Assembly (NCBI GenBank): GCA_019054805.1
Contig: JAHQIY010000011.1
Location: 315,001-379,000 of the forward strand
Direction of reading: 5' to 3'
Length of the DNA stretch: 64,000 nt
From: Brachionus manjavacas
Lineage: Eukaryota > Rotifera > Eurotatoria > Ploima > Brachionidae
In this document: piece by piece, positions 21,254 to 31,757 of the stretch
How the letters are laid out: each line of letters begins with the position of its first letter
How positions within the stretch are numbered: the stretch's first letter is position 1
Program-made: the position numbers and the translations under genes
The notes under the pieces: generated by a model
Database searches by the model: none
The model's input: the letters and a program-made list of their open reading frames with translations, nothing else
Told to the model about the DNA's origin: nothing

Positions 21254-22117
21254 GATGGTTTTTTTAAAGGAGAGCAGCGATTCAAGCTGACCGACGAAGT
21301 GATGGAGAGCGATGGCGACGAGGACAACGACAACGAGTTGGAGCTGGAAGATGAGTGCGACTTTGAGCTGTCGATTAGTCAAGACGAAAAGACCACTCTT
21401 CACCAAAAGCCACATAAAGACAACAAAAAAGCAATGGACATGCCTAAGACGACCAGTATTCCGATATCGACGCGCACCAGCCGAATAAACTCGCACGTCA
21501 ACTCGCTAATCCAGCAGTACGGTGCCGCCGCCACCACCACCAATTCACCTCTGATCAACACAGACTACACATCGTTCTACACAGCCGACTCGAGTCAATC
21601 GAGCTCCACATTGCCCACCTCCAACACCCTCGCCATCAACAACACCGCCCTACCAGTCAACAACATCAACACAATGAACAACAGCAATCAATCGACTACG
21701 GACACAAAGCCGTGCGCTCAGAACACACCGTCCACCATTCAAATAACCAAAAACACGCTCAGTCGCGTCTTCTCCATTCTAGTCAAGCAAGTACGCGACC
21801 TGCTCAATTCACTCAACCACCGCAACAGAGGCAACAATTGCGACGAGCAACAGCGGCAGCAAATAAGGCGCCGAGTGAACGAGAGGCTGATGCCAGTGTT
21901 CGAATGGATGAGTCGAATAATGGAGTCGAGCGAGGCCCAGCTCAGATTTGCCACCGCTTTCACTAGCATTCAACTGAACTCGTCGGAATCCACCGACTAT
22001 TTGCGACACCTAGAAGAAAAAGCCCTGCTCAAAAACTACTACATGAACAACTCGTTGCCACTTGGCACCACCAGCACATCGGCCTCCTCCGCCACCAACT
22101 CAAACACCGCTGTGTGA
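19311..22117 (+). pseudogene. UBR5: UBR5 middle segment, unit A, with GAT expansion
   Basis: Corresponds to the UBR5 part following its UBR box. It contains GQHLLLTLIHTCARQLQEQK, VNATARLFVALCMETSAAAL, VACVQLAEAAISLITPVMLG and, after an acidic stretch, RVFSILVKQVRDLLNSLNHR and LMPVFEWMSRIMESSEAQLR. The acidic stretch is replaced by 0.9 kb of GAT repeat behind an in-frame TAA (DG*; DGQ in unit C). An A insertion near 19589 (KSVPI instead of KCPNQ) adds a frame shift. The HECT domain is absent. It cannot encode the segment intact. Confidence 0.8.
20340..21258. repeat. (GAT)n/GGT repeat, unit A, about 0.92 kb
   Basis: Almost pure GAT codons with regular GGT interruptions; the dominant higher-order period is 12 bp (GATGATGATGGT). 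In the UBR5 frame it would encode Asp-Asp-Asp-Gly repeats. The long open frames on both strands here are artefacts of the repeat. Confidence 0.95.
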
Positions 22118-22349
22118 TCAAGGTCAATGGATTAGCAACGAACATTCGGACTATACCAATACGTGCACACTGTCTCAACTTGTTTACAACAAGTCACGTG
22201 ATCATGTCTCGTGTGAACCAAAAGTGTATCAAGCACTGCTCGAGCAGTTGAACTCGCACGGCTCATTGCGCATGTTCAACAACAACAATAACAGCACCTT
22301 TTCCTTGACTAAATTTACTTTATTTAATTTTTTAAAATTAAAAAAGTAA
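22118..22349 (+). pseudogene. Unassigned coding-like tail of the mosaic, unit A
   Basis: One frame overlaps the end of the UBR5 segment and reads DQGQWISNEHSDYTNTCTL, SCEPKVYQALLEQLNSHGSL and an Asn run. GC-rich like the mosaic, so probably another captured piece; I cannot name its source. Similar copies lie at 39420-39651 and 55407-55610. Confidence 0.35.
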
Positions 22350-22377
22350 AAAAGTAAAAAGTTTCAATTTTGCTGTA

Positions 22378-22935
22378 ATTTTTTCAGGCACGCTGCTTTG
22401 TGCCTTTCAAAATTCGACCGGTTTAACGACCTTGCTGGCCATTTTCTATTACAATGTTTACAGACCTTCTTTGGGCTCTCTTCCTGTGATGCAGCAACTG
22501 ATGTTGCTGATTTCTGTTGCTGATCCTTAAATTTTAAATTTTTTTAAAAATATTTCTTATTTTAAAAGCTTTAACTTACAGGTTTAAGAATTAGTTCTTT
22601 CAGCTCTTTAATTTGCTGAACCAATTCTTTATTCCAATCGACTAGCTCGGTTATTTTTTCGGAATGTATTCTGTCTTTTTCTTTCAGGACAGAAACATCA
22701 TTTTTTAGTTCGATTATTTCTTTTTTCTTTATATATATTTAATGTTAAAGTTATATTTTAATTAAAAGAATAAATTACTTACTTGATCTTCAATTTTTTT
22801 TTCAAGATCGAATTTTCTTGATGATGACAAAGACCTTGAAAATTATCTCACCCAAGAACGACTTTCGGGAAAGCCCTTACTGCCATTGACTAAGACAGAT
22901 GACCGGCTTCTTTGTTGGTGCGCTCTGGAGTAGTA
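22378..22935 (-). pseudogene. C2HC zinc-finger gene, extra copy in unit A
   Basis: Minus-strand copy of the three-exon gene described at 39667-40280. It keeps the zinc-finger exon (CNRKWPARS in place of CNRQWPARS) and the coiled-coil exon. Its first exon differs (LSHPRT-type change near 22845), and the upstream flank matches unit C rather than the neighbouring A copy. Confidence 0.55.
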
Positions 22936-23106
22936 ATTGCACCACTAAACTGACAGATTATTCAATTTTATTTAATCTAAAAATCAAAACAAGACAAAAT
23001 TTAATTAAAAATCCCAACACAAAAAATTCAAAAAATAAATCAGTCTTAAATAAAGACGGTTTTAAATTTTTGAATAAAAAATCAAAATTTTCTTTTTAAA
23101 AACCTT

Positions 23107-23675
23107 AAAATTCGACCGGTTTAACGACCTTGCTGGCCATTGTCTATTACAATGTTTACAGACCTTCTTTGGGCTCTCTTCCTGTGATGCAGCAACTGAT
23201 GTTGCTGATTTCTGTTGCTGATCCTTAAATTTTAAATTTTTTTAAAAATATTTCTTATTTTAAAAGCTTTAACTTACAGGTTTAAGAATTAGTTCTTTCA
23301 GCTCTTTAATTTGCTGAACCAATTCTTTATTCCAATCGACTAGCTCGGTTATTTTTTCGGAATGTATTCTGTCTTTTTCTTTCAGGACAGAAACATCATT
23401 TTTTAGTTCGATTATTTCTTTTTTCTTTATATATATTTAATGTTAAAGTTATATTTTAATTAAAAGAATAAATTACTTACTTGATCTTCAATTTTTTTTT
23501 CAAGATCGAATTTTCTTGATGATGACAAAGACCTTGAAAATTGTCTCACCAAAGAACGACTTTCGGGAAAGCCCTTACTGCCATTGACTAAGACAGATGA
23601 CCGGCTTCTTTGTTGGTGCGCTCTGGAGTAGTAATTGCACCTAGATAAGCTTGAAAATCGATTAAATAAAGCCAA
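23107..23675 (-). pseudogene. C2HC zinc-finger gene, main copy in unit A
   Basis: Exon 1 (23481-23675) and exon 2 (23278-23424) match unit B. The last exon (23223 down to 23107) is cut after RSNF by the duplication joint, so the His and final Cys of the zinc finger are lost. It is therefore probably not functional. Confidence 0.6.
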
Positions 23676-23699
23676 ATTAGATAAATTAACTCAAAAAAA

Positions 23700-24715
23700 A
23701 ATACTTTTTACATTTAATAAAAAATTTTACTTTAGAAAAATTATTATGTTCGTTTCTTTTAATTTTCTGCCACGAATTTCAAATGTTATCTTTAAAAAAC
23801 ATCTGGTTTGGTAGAAAAAACATAAAAAATCAAAGAAAATAAATAAAAATTATATAAAAAACAACTTAAATAATTAAAATGAGACGATATCTAGACTAAT
23901 TTAATAATTAATTAATTTTCATAGAAAATATTTAATAAACCCTCCAGTTTGAAAAATGGATAAGTTTTTTTAGAAAAATTAATTGTTATTTTTATTTTTC
24001 AACTAATAAAGATAAAAATAGTGTGTCAAAATACTTGTAAATTTACTTTTAAAAGTCAATTCGTCTATTTGCGCATTGGATTTTAATTTATGCTTTTTAT
24101 CTTTAATATAAAATTGATTGTAAGTATTTTTAAACTAAAAATATTTTATTAATTTTAAAAATATAAAATTAAAATAAAATTATAGAATTGCTAACATGTT
24201 TTTTTTTTCTCGTAAATTATATTAATATTTTTCTATATGTTTTATTTTCTTTATTAGTGTTTTTTTATCTTTTTTAAATGTTTCGTTCTCCCTGCCTCAT
24301 AAACGTCACCTATCAAAGAAGTAAAAAATAGCATATCGTTTGAAGGAAAACATTTTTCACTTAAGACAAATTTTTTTACTGATACTTTAATAGCGTGGCG
24401 CTACTAAATAAAAGAATTTAGATTTCTTTCAAAAAACTTTATTGAAAACCAAAAACTAAACTAAACTTAAAATAAAATCAAACAAATATATATAGAGACA
24501 GAGTAGGGGCAGAGGCCGAAGTAAGGGACTGGGGTAGAGAGGGTGTTACAATACACATATTTTATGCCACTTGATTTTTATTTAAATCCTTTTCATCATT
24601 AAATCTTCCATCGTGTTCTATTTACATCAAGTGTTTTTTAAAATATGAAAAAAATTATTTAAATAAAAAAATATTTACTATTTAAAATAAATTACTTTTT
24701 AACAGTAATTACATA
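23700..24715. other. AT-rich DNA with a possible solo LTR, unit A
   Basis: No coding region seen. A GC-richer block at 24380-24550 starts TGATAC, ends GTTACA and holds a poly(A)-signal-like tract on the minus strand; it may be a solo LTR, but the flanks show no target duplication. Repeated in B at about 40985-41155. Confidence 0.35.
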
Positions 24716-24749
24716 CAAAAGGAATCCATGGATGCATGGATTCCTTTTG
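24716..24749. repeat. Perfect 15-bp inverted repeat, 4-bp loop
   Basis: CAAAAGGAATCCATG, then GATG, then its exact complement. It lies just outside the left end of the Tc1-like element. The same hairpin is at 41321-41354. Confidence 0.85.
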
Positions 24750-24892
24750 CTTTTGCTATTGCATCCACGTAATTTTACGTGAAATTACGTAAAATTAAAC
24801 GAAGAAATTACCAAAGTAAACGAAGAAACTGATAAGAAGAAAAGATTTTACTTAAGAATTTTTTAAGATTTTTATGAGCAATATGGATGCAA

Positions 24893-25161
24893 TACTTTAC
24901 CGGGAGATATTATCTGATTATTAATCACGATTTGGGGCTTCAAACTACAATTTACACATAATCTAGTCCAGGACAACGACCCAAAGCATCGTTCTCTATG
25001 GTGCACTACTTTTTTAAATTTTAACAATATTGTTTGGGTAAATTGCTTTTTAGTAATTATTCTTTGTCGATAATATTTGACTCATTTCTTTTAAACAAAG
25101 ATTAAATTACTCCCAAAGTCTCCAGATTTAAATCCCATTAAACTTATGTGGAACGATTTAA
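24893..25161 (+). pseudogene. Tc1-like transposase, part before the LINE, unit A
   Basis: Reads MDAILYREILSDY, then VQDNDPKHRSLWCTTFLN and WVN. A GT..AG intron-like gap follows (GTAATTATTC to AACAAAG), then PKSPDLNPIKLMWNDL, where the LINE interrupts. The DNA-binding N-terminus and first catalytic Asp are gone. Stops near 24920 and 24970 add to the decay. Confidence 0.65.
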
Positions 25162-25254
25162 TTAAAATTTTATATATTTTATTTTAATTTTATATATCTA
25201 TAAAAATTTAATTAAAAATTTTGAAAACTCTTTAATTTATTAACATAATTTATT

Positions 25255-26543
25255 TTGATCTCCCAATTTCCGAAACTCCCATCTTCCATGCTGGATAGGT
25301 CGGACATGGATACGAAAAATCCACCCCCGGTCCACAGTAGCCAAATTAGGTCAATACCAAGCACATCCAATGTTATTGATCCAAGACACAAGAAATCAAG
25401 ACATGATACGCCAAACCATCGCATATACGACGGAACATCAACTAACCCCTTTAAAAGATCCTGTCCTGGCTCTTCACCTGAAGAAGTCAATGTCCAAGAA
25501 ATTAGAACAGACCAACAAACAAACCGGAAATCAAAGACTTTTACTAGTAAATTCATTAGTAAAAAGGAATTTCCAACTGAATTAAGATCATATGTGAAGC
25601 TACAAAAAGAAATAACCAGATGCAGACCACAAGCAAAAATATTAAATGCGTACATCAACAGCAGAAACCAACTAGTCATTAGATCCGAAACACAAGAAGA
25701 TGCAAATTACATATCAAAAGACTGGCCACAAAACGCCTTCATCTATGGTGTAGAAAAAATTGACCCAAACCCAAAGTTTTTCTTAGCACTCTACAATGTT
25801 TCAATTGATTTTGACATTGAAGACCAAGATAACAAAGCGTACATGCTAAAGAAATACAATATAACAAAAATGTTAAGATTAACTAAAAAAAGTACAAATC
25901 AACCCCAAAACATAATCAAAGCAATTATTAATGACTCTGACACTTACAACTCGATCACAAAAGACAAAAAAATCAAAATAGGACACTCGATTATTAGAGT
26001 TGCGCCATGGAAATTTGACATAAGACCAGACCAGTGTTTCCACTGCCAAAGATTCGGTCATTTCTTAGCAAACTGCCCTGAAAAAGGAAAAAACCTACCT
26101 GTCTACGTTGTTCAGGTAAACATACCCATACCAATTGCACCATTAATGACCCAAAGAAATACAAATGTATAAACTGTGGTGAGGCCCATGCTGCCTGCAG
26201 TAAATCTTGCAAAGTGCTAATAAAAGAAGTAGAGAGAAAAAAATCAATTTTTGAGAAAAAGGTTAAAACTAATACACATAAATTTACCCGAGTTGAGTCG
26301 GCAAATCACACCAATAACAACATCCAAACCAAAAATTTAATCTTTTTTATTGTTGACATTTTGAAAGAGTTCAATAATATTCATGAATCAATATACGAAA
26401 ATCCAAACATCATAGCCAAAATCGTTTCAACACACTTTGGTCCAAGCTATGGCAAGGACATAGAAGAACAATTAATCCGAGAAGCTGCTGAAGAAGACTT
26501 CGAGGACAGCATGGACTTTTACGACAGAGACCAAGATGTCTAA
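25255..26543 (+). pseudogene. LINE ORF1, one frame shift, unit A
   Basis: Same protein as the intact unit B copy (41860-43149), an RNA-binding nucleocapsid-like protein. One A is missing from the A-run after CPEKGK at about 26090, so the frame leaves after the first zinc knuckle and is regained by 26214. The other knuckles are present in the shifted frame. Confidence 0.8.
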
Positions 26544-29251
26544 TCACCTTAAAATACTTCATTTAAACATACAATCAATAGACTCAGAAACAAAAAAACT
26601 TCAACTTACAAGACTTGCTCAAATCCACAAAACAGACATAATAAGCATCAACGAAACTTTTCTCAAACCGAACAAAAATCTCGAAATTGATGGCTACTCG
26701 ATCATCCGATCCGACAGACAACTACCAAAAAAAGGGGGAGGAGCCGCCCTGTGTATAAAAAATAATCTGGTATTTCAAGAAATTGATTTATCGAGCGTTA
26801 AAAAATTTGACGAGGCAACGGGAGTACTACTTTCAATAGACGACCATTTAAAAATTGCAATTTTTTCAATTTACTCGAGCCCATCTAATCCACTAAACTT
26901 AGATCTATTGGAACATATCGAAAAAACTACAAAAATTTCATTATTACCGGTGACTTTAACGCCAAAAGCAAACTTTGGTTTTGTGGAAAGGATTACCCAA
27001 AAGGTATTTTACTTGAAAACTTTTTAATCGCAACGAATAGCCAAATTCTTAATTGTCAGTCGCCGACTTACGAACGAGGTAAAAGTGTCCTCGATTTATC
27101 AATCTGTTCCAATTCGGTCTTCAAATTCTTTAAAAAACACCAAGTCCTAAAGCCTAAAATAAGCGACCATCAACCTACAATTACCGTCTTCTCTAATCTC
27201 AAACCAAAACGCAAAACCCATACGGCTAAAAGAATTGACTGGAATTAATTTAGAGAAAATTTAGATCAAAACTTACCAAACGGCGTATTTATAGAAAACG
27301 AAAATGATATTGAGTGCGAGTCAATTGAACTAATATCCAAATTGAACCAAGCAATAAACTCATCTACGACAACTAAAACGTTTGTTACAAAAGCTATTAA
27401 TCCAATAACCATTCCATTTTCATTAGTTAAACTAATTAAATTAAAAAGAAAAATTAAACGTTGGCTAAATAAAAAAAGGACTGAATACACTACAAGATTG
27501 TACAATTTACTGAGTTACAATATCAAAAAAAGAATCAAAAAATTAAGAAAAAAACGTCTCACATCGGAATTTGAAAAGTTAGGTAACTTCAATCAATCTG
27601 AATCAAAAAGCTGGAAACTGATTAAGAAACTAGAGAATGTTGAAAACGATAACTCGTCAAGGAAAATGATCCACTTGAAAAAACCTGATAATACAATGAC
27701 AAAATCTGATAAGGAAGTGGCCGAAACTTTCGGCATAAATCTTAAATCAGTTTTTTCGGAAAACCGAGTGTCGAACTCAAACATTCCTTTAGTAGCAACG
27801 AGGCTTGATACCAAAAACAAAGAAAACGTCAATATAACAAAGGAGGAGTTTCTATCGACACTTAGCTCTATCAATGCGAGTTCAGCTCCTGGAGTAGATG
27901 GAATCAATAACAAAATCTTCAAAAACTGTCCAACATCTTTTTTGATTCGTATTTTCAAACTATTCAACGCAACGCTTAGAATAGGATACATACCAAAAGA
28001 GTGGAAAATGGCTAAAATAGTTATGATTCCAAAGAAAGACAAGCCTCCGGAACTTGCTGAATCTTACAGACCAATATCATTACTGTCATGCTTATCAAAA
28101 TGGTTAGAAAAAATTGTAAATGAAAAGTTGTTATCCTGGCTGGAAAGCAAAAATTTACTTCCTCCCTGTCAATCTGGATTTAGGAAAAAAAAGCACCCAA
28201 GACCACTTCCTAAGACTGTACCATTCGATAATCGAAGGTTTTAATCGTGGCGAAAAAACAGGAGCTGTATTTTTCGACTTAGAAAAAGCGTTCGACAAAA
28301 TCAACCACAATGCAATTCTCTTCAAGCTCAAGTCAATAAAAATAAACCCTTATTTATATAACTGGATCGCTAATTTTCTTGGCGACAGAAATTTTTTGTA
28401 AGCTATAAGAATGCAAAATCATCTTTGTTCAAGATAACAACCGGCGTTCCACAAGGAAGCAGCCTTTCCCCCACATTATTTTCAGTATTCTTCAGTGATA
28501 TCGTTAAGAAACTACCTTATAACATTCAAAAGGCCTTATTCGCCGACGATCTTACAATATGGATTAGCGACTCAAACCTTAAATCCTTGGAAAAAAAGAT
28601 CCAGAAAGCAATAAACATAATAAACAACTTCTGTGAAAAATGGGGTTTGAAGATAAACAAATCGAAAACCGTGTATTCAGTCTTCACCACAGCTGGTTAT
28701 AGGAAAAATTATACAAAAACTTACCGTTTAAACCTGACACTTGGTAACTCAACGATTCCAATGAACCCATTTCCGACGTTCCTTGGTCACAACTTAGATC
28801 CGAAACTCTCGTTTCAAAAGCATCTTGAATCAATTACAGATAAAACCCTAAAAAAATAAATATAATTCGTAAAATCAAAAGTTTAAACATTAAAAACAAA
28901 ACAATACTGTCCTTAACAATATTTAAAAGTTTTATTCGATCAAACTTCGACTACGCATTCATACCATTGCTCGTAGCAACACAAAAAATCTCTGACGAAA
29001 TTCAAAAGATTCAAAATCGGATACTGAAGACGATTCACTTTTTCCCAATCAGGACCAAAATCAACTCCATCCATGACAAACTAAAATTAGACAAAGTATT
29101 AGTTAGAGCTAACAAATTATTCGACAAATTTGTGAAAAGCAAATTAACTCACACACTTATCGTAAAAGAAACAGAGGAGTATCAAAAAAGTTCTAATCAA
29201 AAATGGAAAACCCCTTTCGACCTATTTAAAGAAAAAATTCAAATAAAATAA
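26536..29251 (+). pseudogene. LINE ORF2 (endonuclease and RT), broken, unit A
   Basis: Starts inside the ORF1 stop. N-terminal apurinic-type endonuclease: LKILHLNIQSID, ISINETFLKPN, GGGAALCI, and in a shifted frame TGDFNAKSKLW and ISDHQP. The reverse transcriptase has SSAPGVDGINNKIF, YRPISLLSCLSKWLEKI, GAVFFDLEKAFDKI, TGVPQGSSLSP and the catalytic LFADDL. Then comes a C-terminal region ending WKTPFDLF. Frame breaks lie in A-runs (about 26927, 28190, 28395, 28850), plus a TAA after RIDWN shared with unit B. Reverse transcriptase residues are all readable. Confidence 0.85.
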
Positions 29252-29518
29252 ACAATCTTTTATGCTTTTACAATTTTTATTTTTCTTTTTCAAGCAATAT
29301 TTCAAGAATATTTAATTTAATTAATTCAAAATTATTCAATTCTTTTGTTTAACATTTACTTTTTGCTCTAATTTATGTGTTTTTTCAATTTTTAAAATAA
29401 TTAAAAATAACTTTTACAAATTCCGAAATTAACGCTAATGTGGCTGAAAGGGAGAATTAATATTCATTCCAAACAGCCAGGGAATTTTCCCAAATTATTT
29501 TTTAAATAAAAAATAAAA

Positions 29519-29758
29519 TATGTGGAACGATTTAAAATAGCATGTAAGGAAGAGAATCATTTTATCGGAAGCTGATGCCGAAATGGCTGCCAAAGATTTT
29601 GAAAAATCTTTAACGAAAGAAAAATGCCAAAATTATATAAATCATTTAAAGGTTTTTATTAGATTTTATTTTCAATTCAATCTTTAAAAAAAATTTAATA
29701 AAAATCAAGGTAATAAAAGTGGTTATATTAAGAAATGGAGATTGGTCGAATCTTTGAA
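29519..29758 (+). pseudogene. Tc1-like transposase, part after the LINE, unit A
   Basis: Resumes with MWNDLK, then an in-frame stop, SEADAEMAAKDFEKSLTKEK, CQNYINHLK, a short GT..AG gap, and NGDWSNL before TGA. This is the normal C-terminal end of a Tc1-type transposase. Confidence 0.6.
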
Positions 29759-30217
29759 TTATATTTGGATATGTATGATTGAAAATTTTTTTTTATTGTT
29801 TATAATTAACTTTTTTAAATTTGTACAAAATTTACTTTTTTTTGACTAAAAATTACCACTATTTAATAAAATTTCACGTAAAATTACGTGAATAAAAGTA
29901 ATTTCTTTTTTTTCGAATTCAGGCCCAAAAAATTTAAAAAAAGTCAAAAAATGTCAAAATTCTCAAAAAAACTAGTATTTTTTGGAATTTTTACTTTTTA
30001 AAAAATAATAATAAATAATTTTTTTATATGAGGTCTTCTTAAAATATCAAAAAATTAATAAATTTTGCTTTTATTTTGAAAAAAAAAGCAACGATTTATT
30101 TTGTTATCTTTGGTTTGAAAGAAGTTGTTTAAAATTGATATTTTTCTTTAATAATTATTTAGCATAAAAACGATTAAAAAAAATAAAATTTCGAATAAAA
30201 ATAGAATATTTAATAGA

Positions 30218-30550
30218 ATGGATCTGCTGGAAATAAAACTTTACTGTGACCAGGTAACATCGCACCAAAAGCTGACAGATAAATTTGGAAAAATTCACTC
30301 TTCTGCTTGTAAGAACCAGACAATTCACGGTGAACAATGTTTGAGCAAGGAATCGATGATTCAAAATAAAATAGAATTAGATCTAGATAAAAATTTAAAG
30401 GATGAATTGATGATCAAATTAGATGACCAAATTGACAAAGTTGTCAAACAAATTGACCTTCAGTACGAGATCTTGATGAAGCGGATCAAAGATTACACTC
30501 TGAATTTAATAGACCAGCTGCAAATAGAAAAATCTAATTATTGGTCATAA
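30218..30550 (+). CDS. Conserved 110-residue coiled-coil ORF, unit A
   Basis: Intact ORF, identical in sequence to 46809-47141 although the surrounding DNA shows small differences. The N-terminal part has Cys and His residues (LYCDQVTSHQK, SSACKNQTIHGEQCLS), perhaps a partial B-box-like zinc site. From about residue 50 heptads of Leu/Ile and charged residues predict a coiled coil (LDDQIDKVVKQIDLQYEILM). I do not recognise the family; a TRIM-like fragment is one possibility. Confidence 0.4.
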   Translation: MDLLEIKLYCDQVTSHQKLTDKFGKIHSSACKNQTIHGEQCLSKESMIQNKIELDLDKNLKDELMIKLDDQIDKVVKQIDLQYEILMKRIKDYTLNLIDQLQIEKSNYWS

Positions 30551-31609
30551 ACAAATTTTTTTTGTGATCACTTAATTATGTGAACTAGTGCGCACATAAT
30601 AAACAAGACCCCATTCTTATTAAATGAAATGAATTTCGAAATAAATAAAGATTTAAACAATTTTTTTACATTAATTTATAAGGAAAGTTCAAAATAAAAT
30701 TAAACATTTAATCATAAATTTACACAAACAAATTTGATTGAACTCGTTTTTTAATTTAAAATCTTGTAAAAAAATTAGTCTTAAGTAATGTTTAGCTTAT
30801 AATTACTTTAAATTCAACTTCAAAAGATTTTGAACTAATTTTAAAAACATCGCCACTTAAATAAATTAATCCATAATAAAATTTTAATCAAGTCTGTTTA
30901 ATCTAGGAAATAATTTAAAATTAAAAATAATTTCCTACTAGTTTTAATTCGAATAAAAACTGCAACGTTTACATTTATATAATTGGTTTATTCTTTGTAT
31001 CAATTATTAAATAGTCGGCTAGAAAAAATTTATTCACCAAAGCAAAGATTTTGATTGATTCTTAGGTAGAAAAAAATTTATATTTATAAAATTATGCAAC
31101 CTATAGAAGCTATTTACCGATAAATATAATATAGTCGAAAAAAAGTAAAATTATAAAATAAAAGCACAACAGTTCATTTTAAATTTTAAAAAAATATTTT
31201 CATTGAATTCAATTTCCTTAGCTTATCCAATAGATTGAGATATATAGACTGAGGGCTAAATTATGAAAATTAGAAAATTTCCTATTTACAAGGTTAGCGC
31301 TATTTAAAAATTATTATTTAAATTTTAAAATTTAATTCGTTTATTCTTTCTAGTACATTTTTTTATACATAAAATAAAATTTAATGTCTAATCTAAAAGT
31401 TTTTCATCTAATTCTATTTTGGTCCACCTTTACGTGAACAAAGAAAATTTGGTGGACTAATAGTTCACAAAACCAGAGAATAAGAATTGAAATCAAAAGA
31501 TCGCGAACTTTTTTTCAAAAAGTAAATTTTCATTTTTAATTAAGTAAATATTGCATAATAGGTACCGACCGACTAGTTTTTCAACGATTGAAAATAAATT
31601 TTAATCAAA
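30551..31609. other. AT-rich DNA, no gene seen, unit A
   Basis: No coding region or RNA gene seen. Repeated almost exactly at 47142-48215. Confidence 0.5.
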
Positions 31610-31757
31610 ATGAATTATTTTTCTTTTTTTTTCTTTTTATTTATTTTTTATTCTATTTCATCTTATTTAACTTTATTTTTGATTTTTTTTAATATATTTT
31701 TATTCTGAAGGAGCATTAGCTTTGTACAGATAATCTAATAAATAGATAAATTATCAA
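31610..31757 (+). mobile_element. LINE 3' tail fragment, unit A
   Basis: T-rich stretch followed by ATTCTGAAGGAGCATTAGCT and an AATAAATAGATAAAT end. It matches the 3' tail of the LINE ending at 16470, so it is a severely 5'-truncated copy. The unit B equivalent is about 48218-48342. Confidence 0.55.

Larger units (their letters stand above)
25162..29518 (+). mobile_element. Jockey-type LINE, nearly full length, unit A
   Basis: A 4,357-bp insertion flanked by a 17-bp target duplication, TATGTGGAACGATTTAA (25145-25161 and 29519-29535). It has a 5' leader, ORF1 with zinc knuckles, ORF2 with endonuclease and reverse transcriptase, a 3' untranslated region and an A-rich end. Order, knuckle type and an 8-base ORF1/ORF2 overlap (ATGTCTAA) fit the Jockey clade. 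Confidence 0.85.
24762..29905 (+). mobile_element. Tc1/mariner-like element split by a LINE, unit A
   Basis: The left end carries CACGTAATTTTACGTGAAAT and the right end the complementary TTTCACGTAAAATTACGTG (29872-29891), giving palindromic inverted termini. Between them lies part of a Tc1 transposase, with the LINE at 25162-29518 inserted in its coding sequence. Exact ends and TA sites are not certain. Confidence 0.65.

Noticed and set aside
20186-21496. Very long open frames on both strands through the GAT repeat (Ile/Thr, Met/Val and Ser/Pro repeats)
   Set aside because: A pure trinucleotide repeat leaves all frames open; there is no protein-like sequence outside the repeat in those frames.
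22899-23099. 66-codon plus-strand frame
   Set aside because: It overlaps the zinc-finger gene flank and is Lys/Asn-rich, as expected by chance in AT-rich DNA.
24380-24550. Solo LTR starting TG and ending CA
   Set aside because: No target duplication and no related internal sequence in the window; kept only as a possibility in the region entry.
25212-25679. 155-codon minus-strand frame opposite LINE ORF1 (also at 41817-42284)
   Set aside because: It is antisense to a well-supported LINE protein and has no domain of its own.
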